From assembly GCA_023014485.1 (NCBI GenBank), contig JAJOZX010001867.1, forward strand, positions 447,001-511,000: 64,000 nucleotides of DNA. The letters are read 5' to 3'. This DNA comes from Bathynomus jamesi. Its lineage: Eukaryota; Arthropoda; Malacostraca; Isopoda; Cirolanidae. The translations under genes and the position numbers were made by a program. The notes beneath the pieces are model-generated. The model did no database searches. It was not told the origin of the DNA and saw only the letters and a program-made list of their open reading frames with translations. Within the stretch, counting starts at the first letter, position 1. Each line of letters starts with the position of its first letter. Positions 41,227 through 53,207 of this stretch are shown here, piece after piece.

Positions 41227-44200
41227 ATCCTCTTGCGGATGATCTAAAACTGAAGACAGACAGTGGAATGTTGATGGGTATTTTACTGCGGATGAATGCC
41301 ATTGACCACGCGCTCAGTAAGGTCATTGGCATCAACGAGAGGGTGCAAGACTTTTGCGTCCCGCTGGGTGTGAGGTTTATTGACCCCTTCGACGCATTTT
41401 CGGGTAGGTAGGACCTTTACCAGAGGGATGGTGTCCACCTCAATGACAAGGGTAAAGGTGAGCTAGGCGCGCTGCTCGACCGGCACCTATACAGAATGGT
41501 GAGGTCGAGCCTGGGGAGAGATGACGGGCCACCACCGGGGAGAGATGATGTTGAGCCGGTGGCGGACGTACCTTCAACTGAAGGGTGCGTCCAGGTACAG
41601 GTGGGTGACCCTCCTACCCCGTTGGAGGGGGCTCAGGCTCCTGCGGAAGTTGCCCCCTCGTTGGTGAGGGGCTCTTCAACTCTCGACAGCACTGGCTGTT
41701 CGGGAAACGGGTCGTGCTAGGGGACGGTCAGAATAGGGAAGGCTCCCTCCGTGAAATACTTTTTAATGCTAGGTCGATTAGGAATAAGTTTTGCGAGCTA
41801 CGAGCGCTCTTAGCACCAGAATACCAGGATATCGTTGCTATCACCGAGTCCTGGATTCATAATGATCGTAGGGACTACGTTGGGGAGTTCGAAATTTCCG
41901 AGTATAGAATGTTTCGCAAAGACCGCACCCTTGGGGAGGGGGAAGGGGTACTAATATACATCAGGGACACGTTGAGTCCGGTTGACTGCCAGTTTCGATC
42001 GGAACGGGAGCTGCTTGGCGTCGGTCTGAACGTGGAAGGAACGAATTATAGGTCAATCTTGGTGTACAAACCTCCGCATCTCCTCGAGGAGGATACAGCC
42101 CTGTACACCGAACTCCGTAGCCTGCTAGGGGATAGGGTGTGTGTAGTTTTAGGAGACTTCAACTGTCGCGGCATAAAGTGGGAAGACAGGACTGCTGATG
42201 CTGAAGGGAGGAGGCTAGTTGTCTTTGCTGATGAGAACTTCCTCACTCAGTGGGTCAATGAGCCTACACGAGGCGAAAACGTTCTAGACTTAGTATTCAC
42301 GACCGAAGACAACCTCGTCACTGGTCTCACCGTTGACGAATCGTTGGGCGGGATTGATCACGGTCTGATTAGGTTCCGTGTGTGCGTCCCTCGGGTGAAG
42401 CGTAGTAACTCGAGAGGCAGTAAGATCGATCTACGGTGGGCGGACTTTGTTAGACTCCAGGAGGGCGTAGGTGAGATGGGGTTAGAGGTCGGAGGCGATG
42501 TTGAGGGAGTGTGGACTGCATTCCTGGACCAGTTTATAGTGCTGCAGTCTGCTGCCATACCCTCAAAACCGGTCATCCCTGCTTCAACGCAGCCTAAGAG
42601 GTTCAGTCGTGACATCGCTTCGGCTATCCGAAATAGGAAAGTAGCGCATAGGAGGGCGAAGGCCAATCGTTCCCATGAGAACACTGAAGCGTATGTCCAC
42701 CTGTGTAGGGAAGTGAAGGCGAAGGTTAGGCTAGCGAAACGTAACGAAGAACTACGGACGGCAATCCTCTGCAAGAGGAACCCTAAGGAGTTCTTCAGTT
42801 ATGTTAATAGTAGAAAACCCATTAGAAGCATGATAGGTCCATTAAAGGACCCCAGCGGCGTTCTGCGGACCTCCGACGCTGACATCGCTAATGTGCTTAA
42901 TGAGTACTTTGCGGGAGTGTTCACCAGGGAGGACACCCGCGTCATCCCCGAGCCAGGCGTCAGGCACGAAGGTGCTGGCCTGGATAGTGTTCGGTGTACC
43001 GCGAATAGACAAACTCAGCGCGTTTAAGGCTCCTGGGCCAGACCAGTTCCTCCCCAGAGTGTTGCGGGAGGTGCGCGACCAGGTGGCTCCCCACCTGGCT
43101 ACAGTCTTCAACAAATCGTTGGAGACGGGCCAGGTGCCTGGTGACTGGAAGGAAGCCAATGTGACCCCTATCTTTAAGAAAGGGAATCACGAAAGTCCAG
43201 GGAACTATCGTTCCATTAGTCTCACTTCAGTTGTAGGTAAATTATTAGATGGGATAATAGCGGATAGGATCGTTGACCATTTGAATTCCTACAAGCTACT
43301 TGGGGACTCCCAACATGGGTTTAGGCGGCATAGGTCGTGTCTCACCAACTTGCTCGAATTTTTCCACGTCATGTTCAGTGAGTATGATAAGAGTAGGATG
43401 ATTGATATACTTTATCTCGACTTTCAGAAAGCCTTTGATAAGGTACCTCACCGGCTGCTAATGGCGAAAGTGCGCGCGCTGGGTATCGATGGGGAAGTAG
43501 GTATGTGGATTGAAAACTGGCTGAAGAGTAGGCGGCAGAGGGTTGTAATTAAAGGGGTTAGTTCGGGTTGGGCCTCGGTCATTAGTGGGGTTCCTCAGGG
43601 TTCCGTTTTGGGGCCACTGTTGTTTATCATTTACATAAATGATATCGATGGTGGCATCGTCAGTCGGATCGCCAAATTCGCTGATGACACAAAACTTGGG
43701 GCCAATGTTAGGACGCCCGAAGCGATCGAGCAACTGCGTGCGGACCTAGGAAGGATAGGAGAGTGGTCCGAAAAATGGCAAATGCCGTTTAACTTGGGTA
43801 AATGCAAGGTGATACACATTGGCTACGCCAATCCCAAGTCGGACTACTCGATGTTGGGGAGTAATATCGAGGCGACTGATTTGGAAAAGGACTTGGGTGT
43901 ACTAATTAGCAGCGACCTTAAGTTTACGAAACAGTGCGTAGAGGTGGAAAAGAAAGCCCAGAAGCTGTTGGGTTATCTGAGGAGGCAATTTCAATTTCGG
44001 AACAAGGAGATTGTGCTCTCTCTGTACAATTCCCTGGTTCGGCCGCACCTGGAGCATGCTGTACAGTTCTGGTCGCCCACCCTCAGGAAAGATATTGAGA
44101 GGCTGGAGCGAGTGCAAGCGAGGGCTACAAAGTTAATCCCTTTCGTTAGGCATATGGGCTACAATCGACGCTTACGCGCCCTGAATTTGTTTTCGCTGGA

Positions 44201-44600
44201 AACTCGGAGGCTGCGCGGTCAATTCATCGAGGTTTTCAAGTTCTTACGCGGGTTCAACAATGTCGATTTTAGAAGCATGTTTAGTTTAAATGATAACCCA
44301 ACTCGCAACAATGGTTGGAAGTTGAATTTGAAACGGTTTAGGACTAGTGTGTGTGTGGGAATTATCTTACGTATAAGATCTGTGACACGTGGAACAGGCT
44401 ACCTTCAGAAGTTGTGAACAGTTCTTCTGTGGATCTGATCAAGAAAAGGTTAGACTGAATCTTGCACACTATTTGAGGGTGTATGAAATTTTCCCTGGCA
44501 CCCGTTGCCATTGGTACCTCCTCGATATGGGCCGCAAGACCTTTTGAGATACGTCTTTTGTAACTCCTTGTAACTCCTTGTAACTCTCTCTCTCTCTCTC
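41227..44600 (+). mobile_element. CR1-B, distal part (end of ORF1, ORF2, 3' UTR)
   Basis: It resumes the plus-strand CR1-B begun at 31692. QRDGVHLNDKGKGELGALLD at 41430-41490 is the last esterase block. ORF2 follows, then a ~140-bp 3' UTR ending in three TTGTAACTCC units before (CT)n. Confidence 0.78.
41714..44458 (+). pseudogene. CR1-B ORF2: endonuclease/reverse transcriptase with two frameshifts
   Basis: The first frame (41714 to about 42990) contains LFNARSIRNKFCELRAL, DIVAITESWIHND, VVLGDFNCRGIKWED and DHGLIRFRV of the endonuclease, plus the linker NPKEFFSYVNSRKPIRS. A frameshift at about 42990-43010 leads to [83 protein letters not shown] and [10 protein letters not shown] (FADD). A second frameshift near 44353, in a GTGTGTGTG run, precedes the expected C-terminal NRLPSEVVNSSSVDLIKKRL and stop at 44456-44458. 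Otherwise it is well preserved and about 55-60% similar by eye to CR1-A. Confidence 0.82.
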
Positions 44601-44667
44601 TCAAACCTGTTAGAGTTTTTCTATAATATGCATACACTGTACGATGCAAGTAGGTCAATATATATGT

Positions 44668-45740
44668 ATAGTATATCTCGACTTTCAAAAAGCCTTTGAC
44701 AAAATCCCTCATGCGAGATTGATGGCTAAAGTCAAAAGACTAGGAATCACCGGGCTCGTTTCCAACTGGATTGAGGATTGGTTAAAAGATAGAAAGCAGA
44801 GAGTGGCAATAAATGGAGTGGCTTCGAAGTGGGCGCCCTTCACCAGTGGTGTCCAACAGGGTTCCGTTCTGGGTCTTTTACTTTTTATCATCTATATTAA
44901 CGGTATAGACGTCGGGCTTCTAAGTACAATCTCAAAATTTGCAGACGATACGAAATTAGGAAGTAGTGTAGGTACTGAGGAGGGCGTAAGAACGCTTCAG
45001 AATGATGGTGACAGGTTGGGCGAATGGTCTGCTACTTGGCAGATGCCATTCAACTTGGACAAATGTAAGGTAATGCACATAGGTCATAAAAACCCGAAGA
45101 CCGATTACTCTCTCTTGGGAAGGAACTTGACTGAGACCGATCTAGAGAAAGACTTAGGAGTCTATATCAGCAACGATCTGAAACCGTCGAAGCATTGTGC
45201 AGAAGTCGAAAAGAGGGCCTTAAAAATATTAGGTTATATTAAAAGACAGTTCCAGTTTCGGAACAAGGAGACTGTAATGTCTCTTTATAATTCACTAGTC
45301 AGACCTCAACTGGAATACTGTGCGCAGTTTTGGTCTCCGTCCCTCAGGAAGGACATAGAAAGGTTAGAAAGAGTACAAGCAAGGGCTACAAAATTGATCC
45401 CTTCACTGAGAATGCAAAGCCACCAACGGAGATTGGAGCGCCTAAATCTGTTTACCTTAGAGACGAGGAGTTTGCGCGGTCAGCTTATTCAAGTCTTCAA
45501 GATGCTCAATGGAATAGACAGAGTAGATTACAGAAACTTATTCTCACTTAATGCCAATCCGACAAGAAATAATGGTTTAAACTGGAACTAAAGACATTTA
45601 TGACCTCTGTTTGAGGGAATTTCTTTTCCTATAAAACAGTTAATATCTGGAACCAACTTCCCTCATGGGTTGTTTCCAGGCAAAGTGTAAATGTGTTTAA
45701 AAATAGGCGAGACAAAGTACTGAATACTCTCATAGTTTAA
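44668..45740 (+). pseudogene. CR1-C reverse transcriptase, C-terminal half
   Basis: [52 protein letters not shown] (catalytic FADD kept), QMPFNLDKCKVMHIGH, SLVRPQLEYCAQFWSPSLRK and RNNGLN are in one frame up to about 45590. A frameshift follows, then FSYKTVNIWNQLP and the C-terminal NRRDKVLNTLIV. The N-terminal RT and endonuclease are absent. VQQG and INGI replace the usual VPQG and INDI. Confidence 0.78.
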
Positions 45741-46065
45741 GACTAAAACATAACATAACTCTGCAGGAGTTCGCTTGCGCGGTGTCTCTGTGAGCATACT
45801 AATTATAGAGCTTTTTATATATTCTTCACTTTCCTGTAAAATTTCCTTGGTTACTTTTCCAGGGTCAAGGTATTTTCTTCAACCTTTTTCCGTACCTGCC
45901 TCTGGCAGGGAGGGAGCGGAGGGTGGGGAGAGAGCCTTCTACTTTTCTATCCAGTTTTCTACTACTGCTCGGATAGTTGAAAGAAAAATAAACTTGTTTA
46001 ATAACAGGAACCTCCCAGAGTGGACCGGAAGGTCTTTGAGACTTCCTCTTGTCCTTGTAACTTGT
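44668..46065 (+). mobile_element. CR1-C, 5'-truncated copy
   Basis: It begins inside RT at YLDFQKAFDK and continues to a 3' UTR that ends TTGTAACTTGTAAC before (CT)n. The terminal unit resembles that of CR1-B, so the two families are related. Confidence 0.78.
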
Positions 46066-46069
<4 letters not shown>

Positions 46070-46117
<48 letters not shown>

Positions 46118-46118
46118 T
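46070..46118. repeat. (CT)n microsatellite
   Basis: A CT tract following the CR1-C tail. Confidence 0.95.
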
Positions 46119-46119
46119 T

Positions 46120-47320
46120 CCATAAATTGGAAGCGACGCATCCGTCCTTCGTGGACTTTAAGCACGTATATGAAATAATAATGCAAAACCGCCAATGGAA
46201 TGTTCAGACTTTAACTGCTTCAACTTCTATAGAAGAATTTTAATTGGTTCCTTTATTCTACGATATTAAATAGTTTGATAAACATTTTCACTTACTCCGA
46301 AAGGAAAACGAAGCAAAGCATATTGTGCCCGTCATTTGATACTCAATAAAATCTAAAAAATGAAGACAGTCCTTTACCATAAGTGAAAAGCATTAATAAG
46401 CACGCAATTAAAGCATATTACTTACTGTACAATGTACATACTGTACATTACTACTGTATACACTCTCAGAGTGTATGCTGATAGATTACTCTTTCACTAT
46501 GCCAACTTATATATACGAGTATAGAGAGAGAGAATATTGCATTATTTTGTATTATACCTAAGTGTTCATGAAATGAATTAAGCTTGTGTAGATATCAAGT
46601 AAAGAATTTTTTAATTTTATCATTCTAGGAAATTTTATAAATATGAATTGAATATTCACAATATATACTAGTATATGTGAATAATATATAAGCTACATAT
46701 AACAGGTATAATAGACATTATCCATTTTGTATGTAGTAGTTTTACGATTTATTATTTATACATAATGTTCTGCCAGATAAAAAGTTAAAAAATGCATGAA
46801 TTTATATACTTTTATCGTTTTCCATTAAAAATATACAAAATTGTAGTAGTCAGTAATAGTAAATAAAAGAACGATGCTTCACTATTTTATTTTCCAGTTA
46901 AACCCTTTTCAACTTTAATAAAAAAACATTTAGGTTTATTTAATTCTCTTGATTGGTAAGTAATAGAATTTTTATCGCGAAAGAATTTTTATGTGTCAGA
47001 GCAATTTACTTCAATAATCCTCATGTATTGAAATAGAAGAAAGGTAAATAACTATTTAGATACTTTCTGTATTACGTGGGATATTTTTAGTACATTAAGA
47101 GCCGCGTCTCGCTTGGTATAAACGATATTTCCAGCCGAAGTATAACATTTTTTTCGATTCATTGATTTCAAAGTGTATTATTCATATTTTAATTTTCTTC
47201 TTCACTAATTATGAGTGAAAAAAATACTCGTACTCGTGTGGTTACGAGTATGAAAGATTAAGTCAAAAAGTATCTGTAATTTGTGTCTTTTTTTTCCAGA
47301 ATTGACTACAGTGCTGAATG
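46120..47320. other. Unassigned AT-rich sequence
   Basis: I see no gene, terminal repeats or known repeat. Confidence 0.5.
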
Positions 47321-47339
47321 CTGGCGGCACTGTAAACAT

Positions 47340-48170
47340 GACCGCGCCAATTTCGACTTGCACCAAAGAAGAGCAGCGTGCTGTCGTTCGTTTTTTTTGT
47401 GGGCTGAGGGCGTAAAAGGGACTGGAATTCACAGAAGATTATCTGTACAGTAGGGCGGCTCGTTTTTACACTTTTTTCGATATTTGATTGGGGGTAGTGC
47501 GGAAAAGTTGCGATTTGGAGAGAAAATAAAGTGTGTAAAATTTTTTTGATCTACGTCAATACCTTCCGGTGGCGGCGAGTCCTTAAAAATCGAAAAATAG
47601 GCCTAACGGGGTAGATTGGAAAATGGTTTTTAAAGACTTACAAAATAAACAATAAAATTTCAGCACAATCTGTTAATAACTTCCGGTGGCGTCTTAGCCG
47701 TTAAAATATCCAAAATATTGATTTAAGGCAAGTTTTAACAAGATGTTATACAAATGTTAATTCCGGTATATTTCTGTGCAAACAACCCTGAGAACACTAT
47801 TATAGGCTTGAATAAATTAATAGCAGTCATTGAACAATGAACATTATATAAAAATTATATAAAATTATATAAAATTTGTATGTGTTTTTAGGCCTATTTT
47901 TCGATTTTTAAGGACTCGCCGCCACCGGAAGGTATTGACGTAGATCAAAAAAAATTTACGCACTTTATTTTCTCTCCAAATCGCAACTTTTCCGCACTAC
48001 CCCCAATCAAATATCGAAAAAAGTGTAAAAACGAGCCGCCCTACTGTACAGTATGGTGATCAAGTTTTGCCGCAGCAGAGAGTGTACGAATGGATCGAAA
48101 TGTTCAGAAATGGCCGAACAAGTGTCATCGACACAGAACGTTCAGGGCGGCTGTCCACATCGACCACTAA
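47340..48170 (+). pseudogene. Mariner transposase N-terminal fragment interrupted by a MITE
   Basis: Left of the MITE: TKEEQRAVVRF, then GLRA and KGLEFTEDYL in shifted frames. Right of it: the QQRVYEWIEMFRNGRT and VIDTERSGRLSTSTT segments. Together these are the HTH_48-type N-terminus of mariner transposases. The 593-bp MITE and its 8-bp TSD sit within the first helix-turn-helix. After 48170 the sequence folds back on itself (TTGTTCGGCCATTTTTGAAC repeats 48103-48140 in inverse), and the catalytic domain is absent. Confidence 0.65.
47451..48043. mobile_element. MITE with ~130-bp TIRs (TAGGGCGGCTCG) and 8-bp TSD CTGTACAG
   Basis: The ends TAGGGCGGCTCG and CGAGCCGCCCTA are inverted and near-perfect for about 130 bp (TTTCGATATTTGATTGGGGG, CTTCCGGTGGCGGCGAGTCC). 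CTGTACAG occurs at 47443-47450 and 48044-48051. The termini and GTAC-centred TSD resemble those of the element at 22995-25281. No protein is encoded. Confidence 0.88.
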
Positions 48171-48199
48171 GTCGACACTTGTTCGGCCATTTTTGAACA

Positions 48200-49700
48200 T
48201 TTCCTTACTTCAGGAATTCTATTATGCCCGTTTTCACCTGTAATTAACGCTTCATCTTACTTATCTCACGAGAATGCACTTGAAGCTTTGCTTTTATATA
48301 CCTGGGTAAAACACCCTTTCATTTAACCAGTCTAAATCATATTTTTTATTTATCATTTGTATCCACCAAACAGTGCGCTCTTCGAGTATCCTGAAAAGAG
48401 TACTAGCATCTACAAAATCCTCAATTTGCTCTTAAAACCTGGTCGTAGTAGTAAACAAGTAGGAATAATCTCATCTGCCCTCTACTTATATAGCATTTAT
48501 ATTTGTAACTGACTTCTCCACTCTCAAAAATTTCCCTTGAATACTTTAGATCCGAGAGGAAAAAAGGAGTGAACGTACTCTTAATATAAGGTATTTAAAG
48601 AGTACACTCAGTAGACCGAAGGTACATTGAGTAAAGTGGAAGGTTTTTAATCCCTTTAAGTGTACTTTTTGTTTAGTTTCAGAAGACATCTTTTGTGAAG
48701 AAGAAAATCGCTTGATGTATTCTCGATCTACTTTTCACCTATAGCAGTACTCTTGAAATACTTTATTTTTTTTAAAGTCTATTTAACAAACACAGCGTAC
48801 AAGTTTTAGAGTGTAGAGTTTTGCATACCCGAATAGCGACCCAAATGCATCTACTTGTACTATCATTCAGGAAAGTCCTTTCACTTCACTTCAACTCGCC
48901 TATATGAGCTACAGTAGCTATAGGTTCCTTTTTTGCCCTCAGATTCATATTCATCTGTTCTCACTAGATCATTCTATTTTACGACTCTTCCTCTCCTCTT
49001 TTTTCTCACGTTTATTAATCACATCGTTCCATATTTTCCATCCTAATTATCACTACCCACATTTATACAGTTCATTACTATTGAGATCTCTTACCTAAAC
49101 TTTTCACTGCATCCACTTCCAACACACTTGCCTCATCTCCCTCCTCCATCTTTTGTCACAGCCACTGTCAACATTTTCATCAAGAATGTCTACTCAGCCA
49201 AAGTGCTAACGTTAATCAATATTTCCTTCATCACTATCAAAATCAGCCATCCCTTTCTTAATTTACTGCTGTCTTCTGATCTTGTCTGTCGTTCCTCCAC
49301 TGACACACTGAGAGCTGTCCATCTTTATTCGAATGAACTTTGTTCGAAGTTTATTTATGCAGAGATTCTCTATATATTTGACAATATTAAAATTTCTCAA
49401 TGTAAGATATATCAATTTATTTCAAACAATTCTGCATTGTTCACAATGGTTGCATGTTTCATTTCCTTGCCCAGGCCAGCTTCGAAAATGAAATTAACAT
49501 GATCTAGCCACGGTTGCTCGAGTTTTGCATTTGTCATCTGTATATCTGCATCATTCAAAATAGGAATATCAAAATGAAAAATGAATTCTACGCTTCAATT
49601 TACATTCCACAAATTTGACAAAAGACTTTCAAATGACATTCAATCTTTTCATTTGCAGAACCCGTTCCAATAACATTACCTATTTTGTTTGTTATTTGTA
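48200..49700. other. Unassigned sequence
   Basis: Includes a T/C-rich stretch (48900-49170). Short frames here show no recognisable domain. Confidence 0.5.
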
Positions 49701-50411
49701 CTGTAAACCAGTGTTTCCCAACCGGGGGCCATGGCACATTTGAAGGGGGCCACAGGAAAATGTTAAGATTTAGAGGGGCCACAGACTCCATGAAGGGGGC
49801 CACAGGACTCAACCTATTGAAGCCTAAATTATAGTTAGGCCAATAGATAATTTTAATTTATGTAGTTGAATTACATTTTAAAAAATTATTAATACATATA
49901 TTTTCCTTTTTTTTAGATATTTTATAATAGAATTTGAATTTATCTGTAAACAAATATTTTGCATCTTACAAGCTTATTGTGCGGCGCACTCCATTGTGCG
50001 CTTGATCGTTATGCGCCTGGCAGCGTTGTTGACTTGATAAAAATACTTCAAGTTGAAATCCTTACAGTCTGTTTACCACGTGGATCGTCGCTGTAGTGTG
50101 TAAGTAGCTCTTATTTGTTTACTCTAATATTGCGAAGTTGTAGTAATTTTACTAGTTTTTTAATTTATAATAGATTGCTATAAGTACAGTATTTCTTTTG
50201 ATTATATTTTTTTATAATTAATACATAATATAAGTAAATAACTGCAAATTTTTGTTTGTCAGTAAAGTGTGCCATTACTACACCAAAGCATTTTTTTTCA
50301 CTTCGGTTTCAATTAGGGTTTATTTACAAAGAATATGGCATTTACTCTTAGATTCTGATGATTGTATTTATTCGTTTTGTATCTGCATTAATTTTAGTAA
50401 TATATATATAT

Positions 50412-50614
50412 ATATCCCCTCAAGGGGGTACATTTCTGGTGTTTTGTATTTCGGTACAGGGCACCAGGATGTACTAGGAGTTGGTGTTGTGCACCCTCCC
50501 GGTGCTCTGCACAGGGAGTGGAGGGTTGTTTCTGGGTCTTTTCTCAGAAATACTCTTCCTCTTTCACCGCTGAGATAAGCGCCTTTCTGTTGCGGCGCGC
50601 TTCGGCTCTAAAAA
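50412..50614 (+). repeat. Probable SINE with CCGCTGAGATA core, copy 1
   Basis: Flanked by (TA)n on both sides. It shares with 58824-59122 an opening CCCC-YAAGGGGGT block, CCCTCCCGG, CCGCTGAGATAAGC and a TTCGGCTCTAAAAA end. It lacks a recognisable tRNA A/B box. Confidence 0.5.
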
Positions 50615-50667
50615 GTAATATATATATATATTATTAATATAGTAAATTTCTTCTGCACAGATTACCC

Positions 50668-52442
50668 ATGGCTACTGCGACGAAGAAAAAATGTCGACAA
50701 TACTCCAGTGAGTATTTAGCTTATGGTTTTATACATTCACCAGACAATATAACAAAGCCATTGTGTCTGATATGTATGGCTACACTTTCTAATGATAGTA
50801 TGCGACCAAGTAAGCTTAAAATACATTTGGAGAATAAGCACAAGGACAAGAAAGACAAAACATTAGATTACTTTAAAAAGCTGCGCGATGATTTCCAAGC
50901 AAGGAGCACTATTAAAGATATATTTAGCAAAACAGCGGCTAAATTAGACAAAGGTTTAATTGCATCTTATGAGATTTCCAAGCTAATAGCGAAATCGGGA
51001 AAACCTCATACTATTGGTGAAGAATTGATTTTGCCTTCAGTATCTGTGTGGTGATTTCAACTGTCATGCAACAAAATCCCAAAAAAATCACTGAGGTCAT
51101 TCCGTTGAGCAACAATACAGTATCAAGACGTATTGATGAAATGGCAAAGGATGTAGAGGAAAAACTAGTTAAACATTTACAAGTAAAGATCTTTGCATTA
51201 CAAATTGATGAATCATTATTACGTGATAATGAAGCCCTTCTCATGGCGTATATTAGGTTTTTGGATAATGATCAACTCAGAGAAGAAATGCTTTTTGCCC
51301 GGAGCCTTGTGACAGATACTAAAGGTGAAACAATTTTCAAAGAAGTAGTGACCTATTTCAAAGAAAATGATATTCCACTTGGAAATATCATGGCTTGTGC
51401 AACTGATGGCGCCGCTGCTATGGTAGGTAGATATAGGGGATTTATTGCACATTTAAAAGAGGCTGTACCTAAAGTTTTTTGCATACACTGTGTTGTCCAC
51501 CGTCAACATCTGATTGCAAAAAATTTAGGAGGACGTCTGAAAGATGCACTTGATAGTGTAATTAAGGCAGTCAACCTTATCAAGTCAAATCCACTTCAAG
51601 GGCGTCTTTTCCGACAACTCTGTGCTAGCAATGAAGAAGGGTTCGAGCGCCTACTTTTGCATACAGAGGTGCGATGGCTTTCTAAGGGTAATTGTCTGCG
51701 TCGCTTCGTTGCACTTTGGGATAGTGTTGCATTATTTCTAGATGGTAAGCAGCTTGGAGTACAAATCATTGCTGCCAAATGTGACATATTCTACCTTTCA
51801 GATATATTTGAAAAGCTAAATGTCTTGAACAAACAGCTACAAGGTAAAAATACAAATATTTTAACTTGCAAAGAGGATATTTGTGCATTTCTGAGAAAAA
51901 TTAAGCTGTTCAGGACAAATATCGGGCGAAAGGAGTTGATACAGTTTCCAACCCTCCGCACTATTGAGAGTGAGCTGAGAGATGATGATATTTTAGTATA
52001 CATTGATCATTTGGAGAAATTGCACAGTGATATGGAAGTTAGGTTCACAGATCTTCTAGAAATGGACATTCCAGGTTGGGTGGTAGACCCATTTGGGATT
52101 AATGCAGCTGATGTTGATATCAGATTACAAGAGAGCCTCATTGAGTTACAGAGTAATCAAATCTCTCAGGCTAAATTTAAGCATGGGCTCAGTAACTTAT
52201 GGACAAGTAGTGAAATTGCTATGATATACCCATTGCTTTGGGACGAAGTAAAATTGTATTTCATTGCCTTTCCTACTTCTTATCTGGTTGAGTCCGGTTT
52301 TAGTAAAGTGTCACACCTACTATCAAAAGCTCGCAACCGCTTAGAAATAGTAAGTAGAGGTGATCTTCGTTTGTCTCTGACAACCATAGACCCTGATATT
52401 GAAAAACTTGCGAAACTGCATGAGTCACAAGGATCGCATTGA
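50668..52442 (+). pseudogene. hAT transposase (ZBED5/SCAND3-like), one frameshift
   Basis: ATG 50668 opens MATATKKKCRQYSSEYLAYG. The BED-type zinc finger is residues ~10-60 (PLCLICMATLSNDSMRPS, then LKIHLENKH). The frame shifts once, near 51047-51052 (GTGTGGTG); the second frame continues from TVMQQNPKKITEVIPLSN to 52442. Catalytic-domain features include ALQIDESL (first Asp), MACATDGAAAMVGRYRG (second Asp), FCIHCVVHRQHL and VRWLSKG. The C-terminal dimerisation region reads LVESGFSKVSHLLSKARNRL. Total length about 590 residues is near the family norm. Transposase acts in the nucleus on the 8-bp-TSD termini. One indel aside, it appears complete, suggesting recent activity. Confidence 0.88.
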
Positions 52443-52816
52443 ATAAATAAGGAGTTAATGATATATTTATTTGATTTTGCTAAAGGATTTTATTTTTTTG
52501 TAGGAAAAATTATTTATTTTAAAAGGTTATTAAATTTTTGCTAGCCACTGTTTAGTTTTTGTTATGTTTATAGTCCTATGTGACAAATAATATTGTACCT
52601 GAATACAAATAGTTGTTTTAATATCCTTTATATATATTTGTTTTTGTAAAATAGAGTTAATCTGCATATTACCTACTGAAAATAATGCTTATGGGGGCCA
52701 CAGGAAAAAATAAGGTTCCTAAGGGGGCCATAAGCCAAAACCGGTTGGGAACCACTGCTGTAAACAACGTTAATTTCGACCAATGAAACTGTTCATTTTA
52801 ACATATATATATACAG

Positions 52817-52916
52817 CAGTGGCGCGCGGTGGGTGTGTCCACAGGGTAAGCGGTAGCTGCAAATATATATATAGCGTCGTTCTTTACGTTAGTTATACTG
52901 CGTGTTTGCAGTTATA

Positions 52917-52962
<46 letters not shown>

Positions 52963-53081
52963 CAAGCATCATAACTTTATATTAGTTTTCGATTACTGTA
53001 GTAATATACTGACTTTTTGAAATTTACCTTTTAACTGGGTTAGGCGGCGCAGGCCCCGCTTACCCTGACTGCACGCCACTG
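52817..53081. mobile_element. hAT-like MITE with CAGTGGCG ends
   Basis: The left end CAGTGGCGCGCGGTGGG and right end CCTGACTGCACGCCACTG are imperfect inverted repeats that share the GGGTAAGCGG block. Flanks ATATACAG (52809-52816) and ATTATACAG (53082-53090) differ by one inserted base. Interior TA repeats are expanded. Confidence 0.6.
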
Positions 53082-53207
53082 ATTATACAGGGTGACCACA
53101 AATTACACTGGGTAACAAAATTTGAAAAATTTTCTGTTTATTGTGATTTTTCTGTCGTTTCTTAATGATTTCGGGGCGCTGATTCCAAAAATGATATTGG
53201 TTTTGCT
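52959..53207 (+). repeat. ~250-bp direct repeat, left copy
   Basis: Matches 54312-54562 almost base for base, starting TTATACAAGCATCATAAC after (TA)n and ending ATTGGTTTTGCTC. It spans the end of the hAT-like MITE and the 3' end of CACTG copy 2. Confidence 0.88.

Larger units (their letters stand above)
49709..52757 (+). mobile_element. hAT transposon (ZBED type), nearly intact, perfect 8-bp TSD CTGTAAAC
   Basis: The ends CAGTGTTTCCCAACCGG and CCGGTTGGGAACCACTG are inverted, and GGGGGCCACAGG repeats lie near both ends. CTGTAAAC flanks at 49701-49708 and 52758-52765. A probable SINE (50412-50614) has inserted between the left TIR and the gene. Confidence 0.92.

Noticed and set aside
48904..49502. 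Short frames in the T/C-rich region
   Set aside because: Low-complexity composition with no domain or flanking signal.
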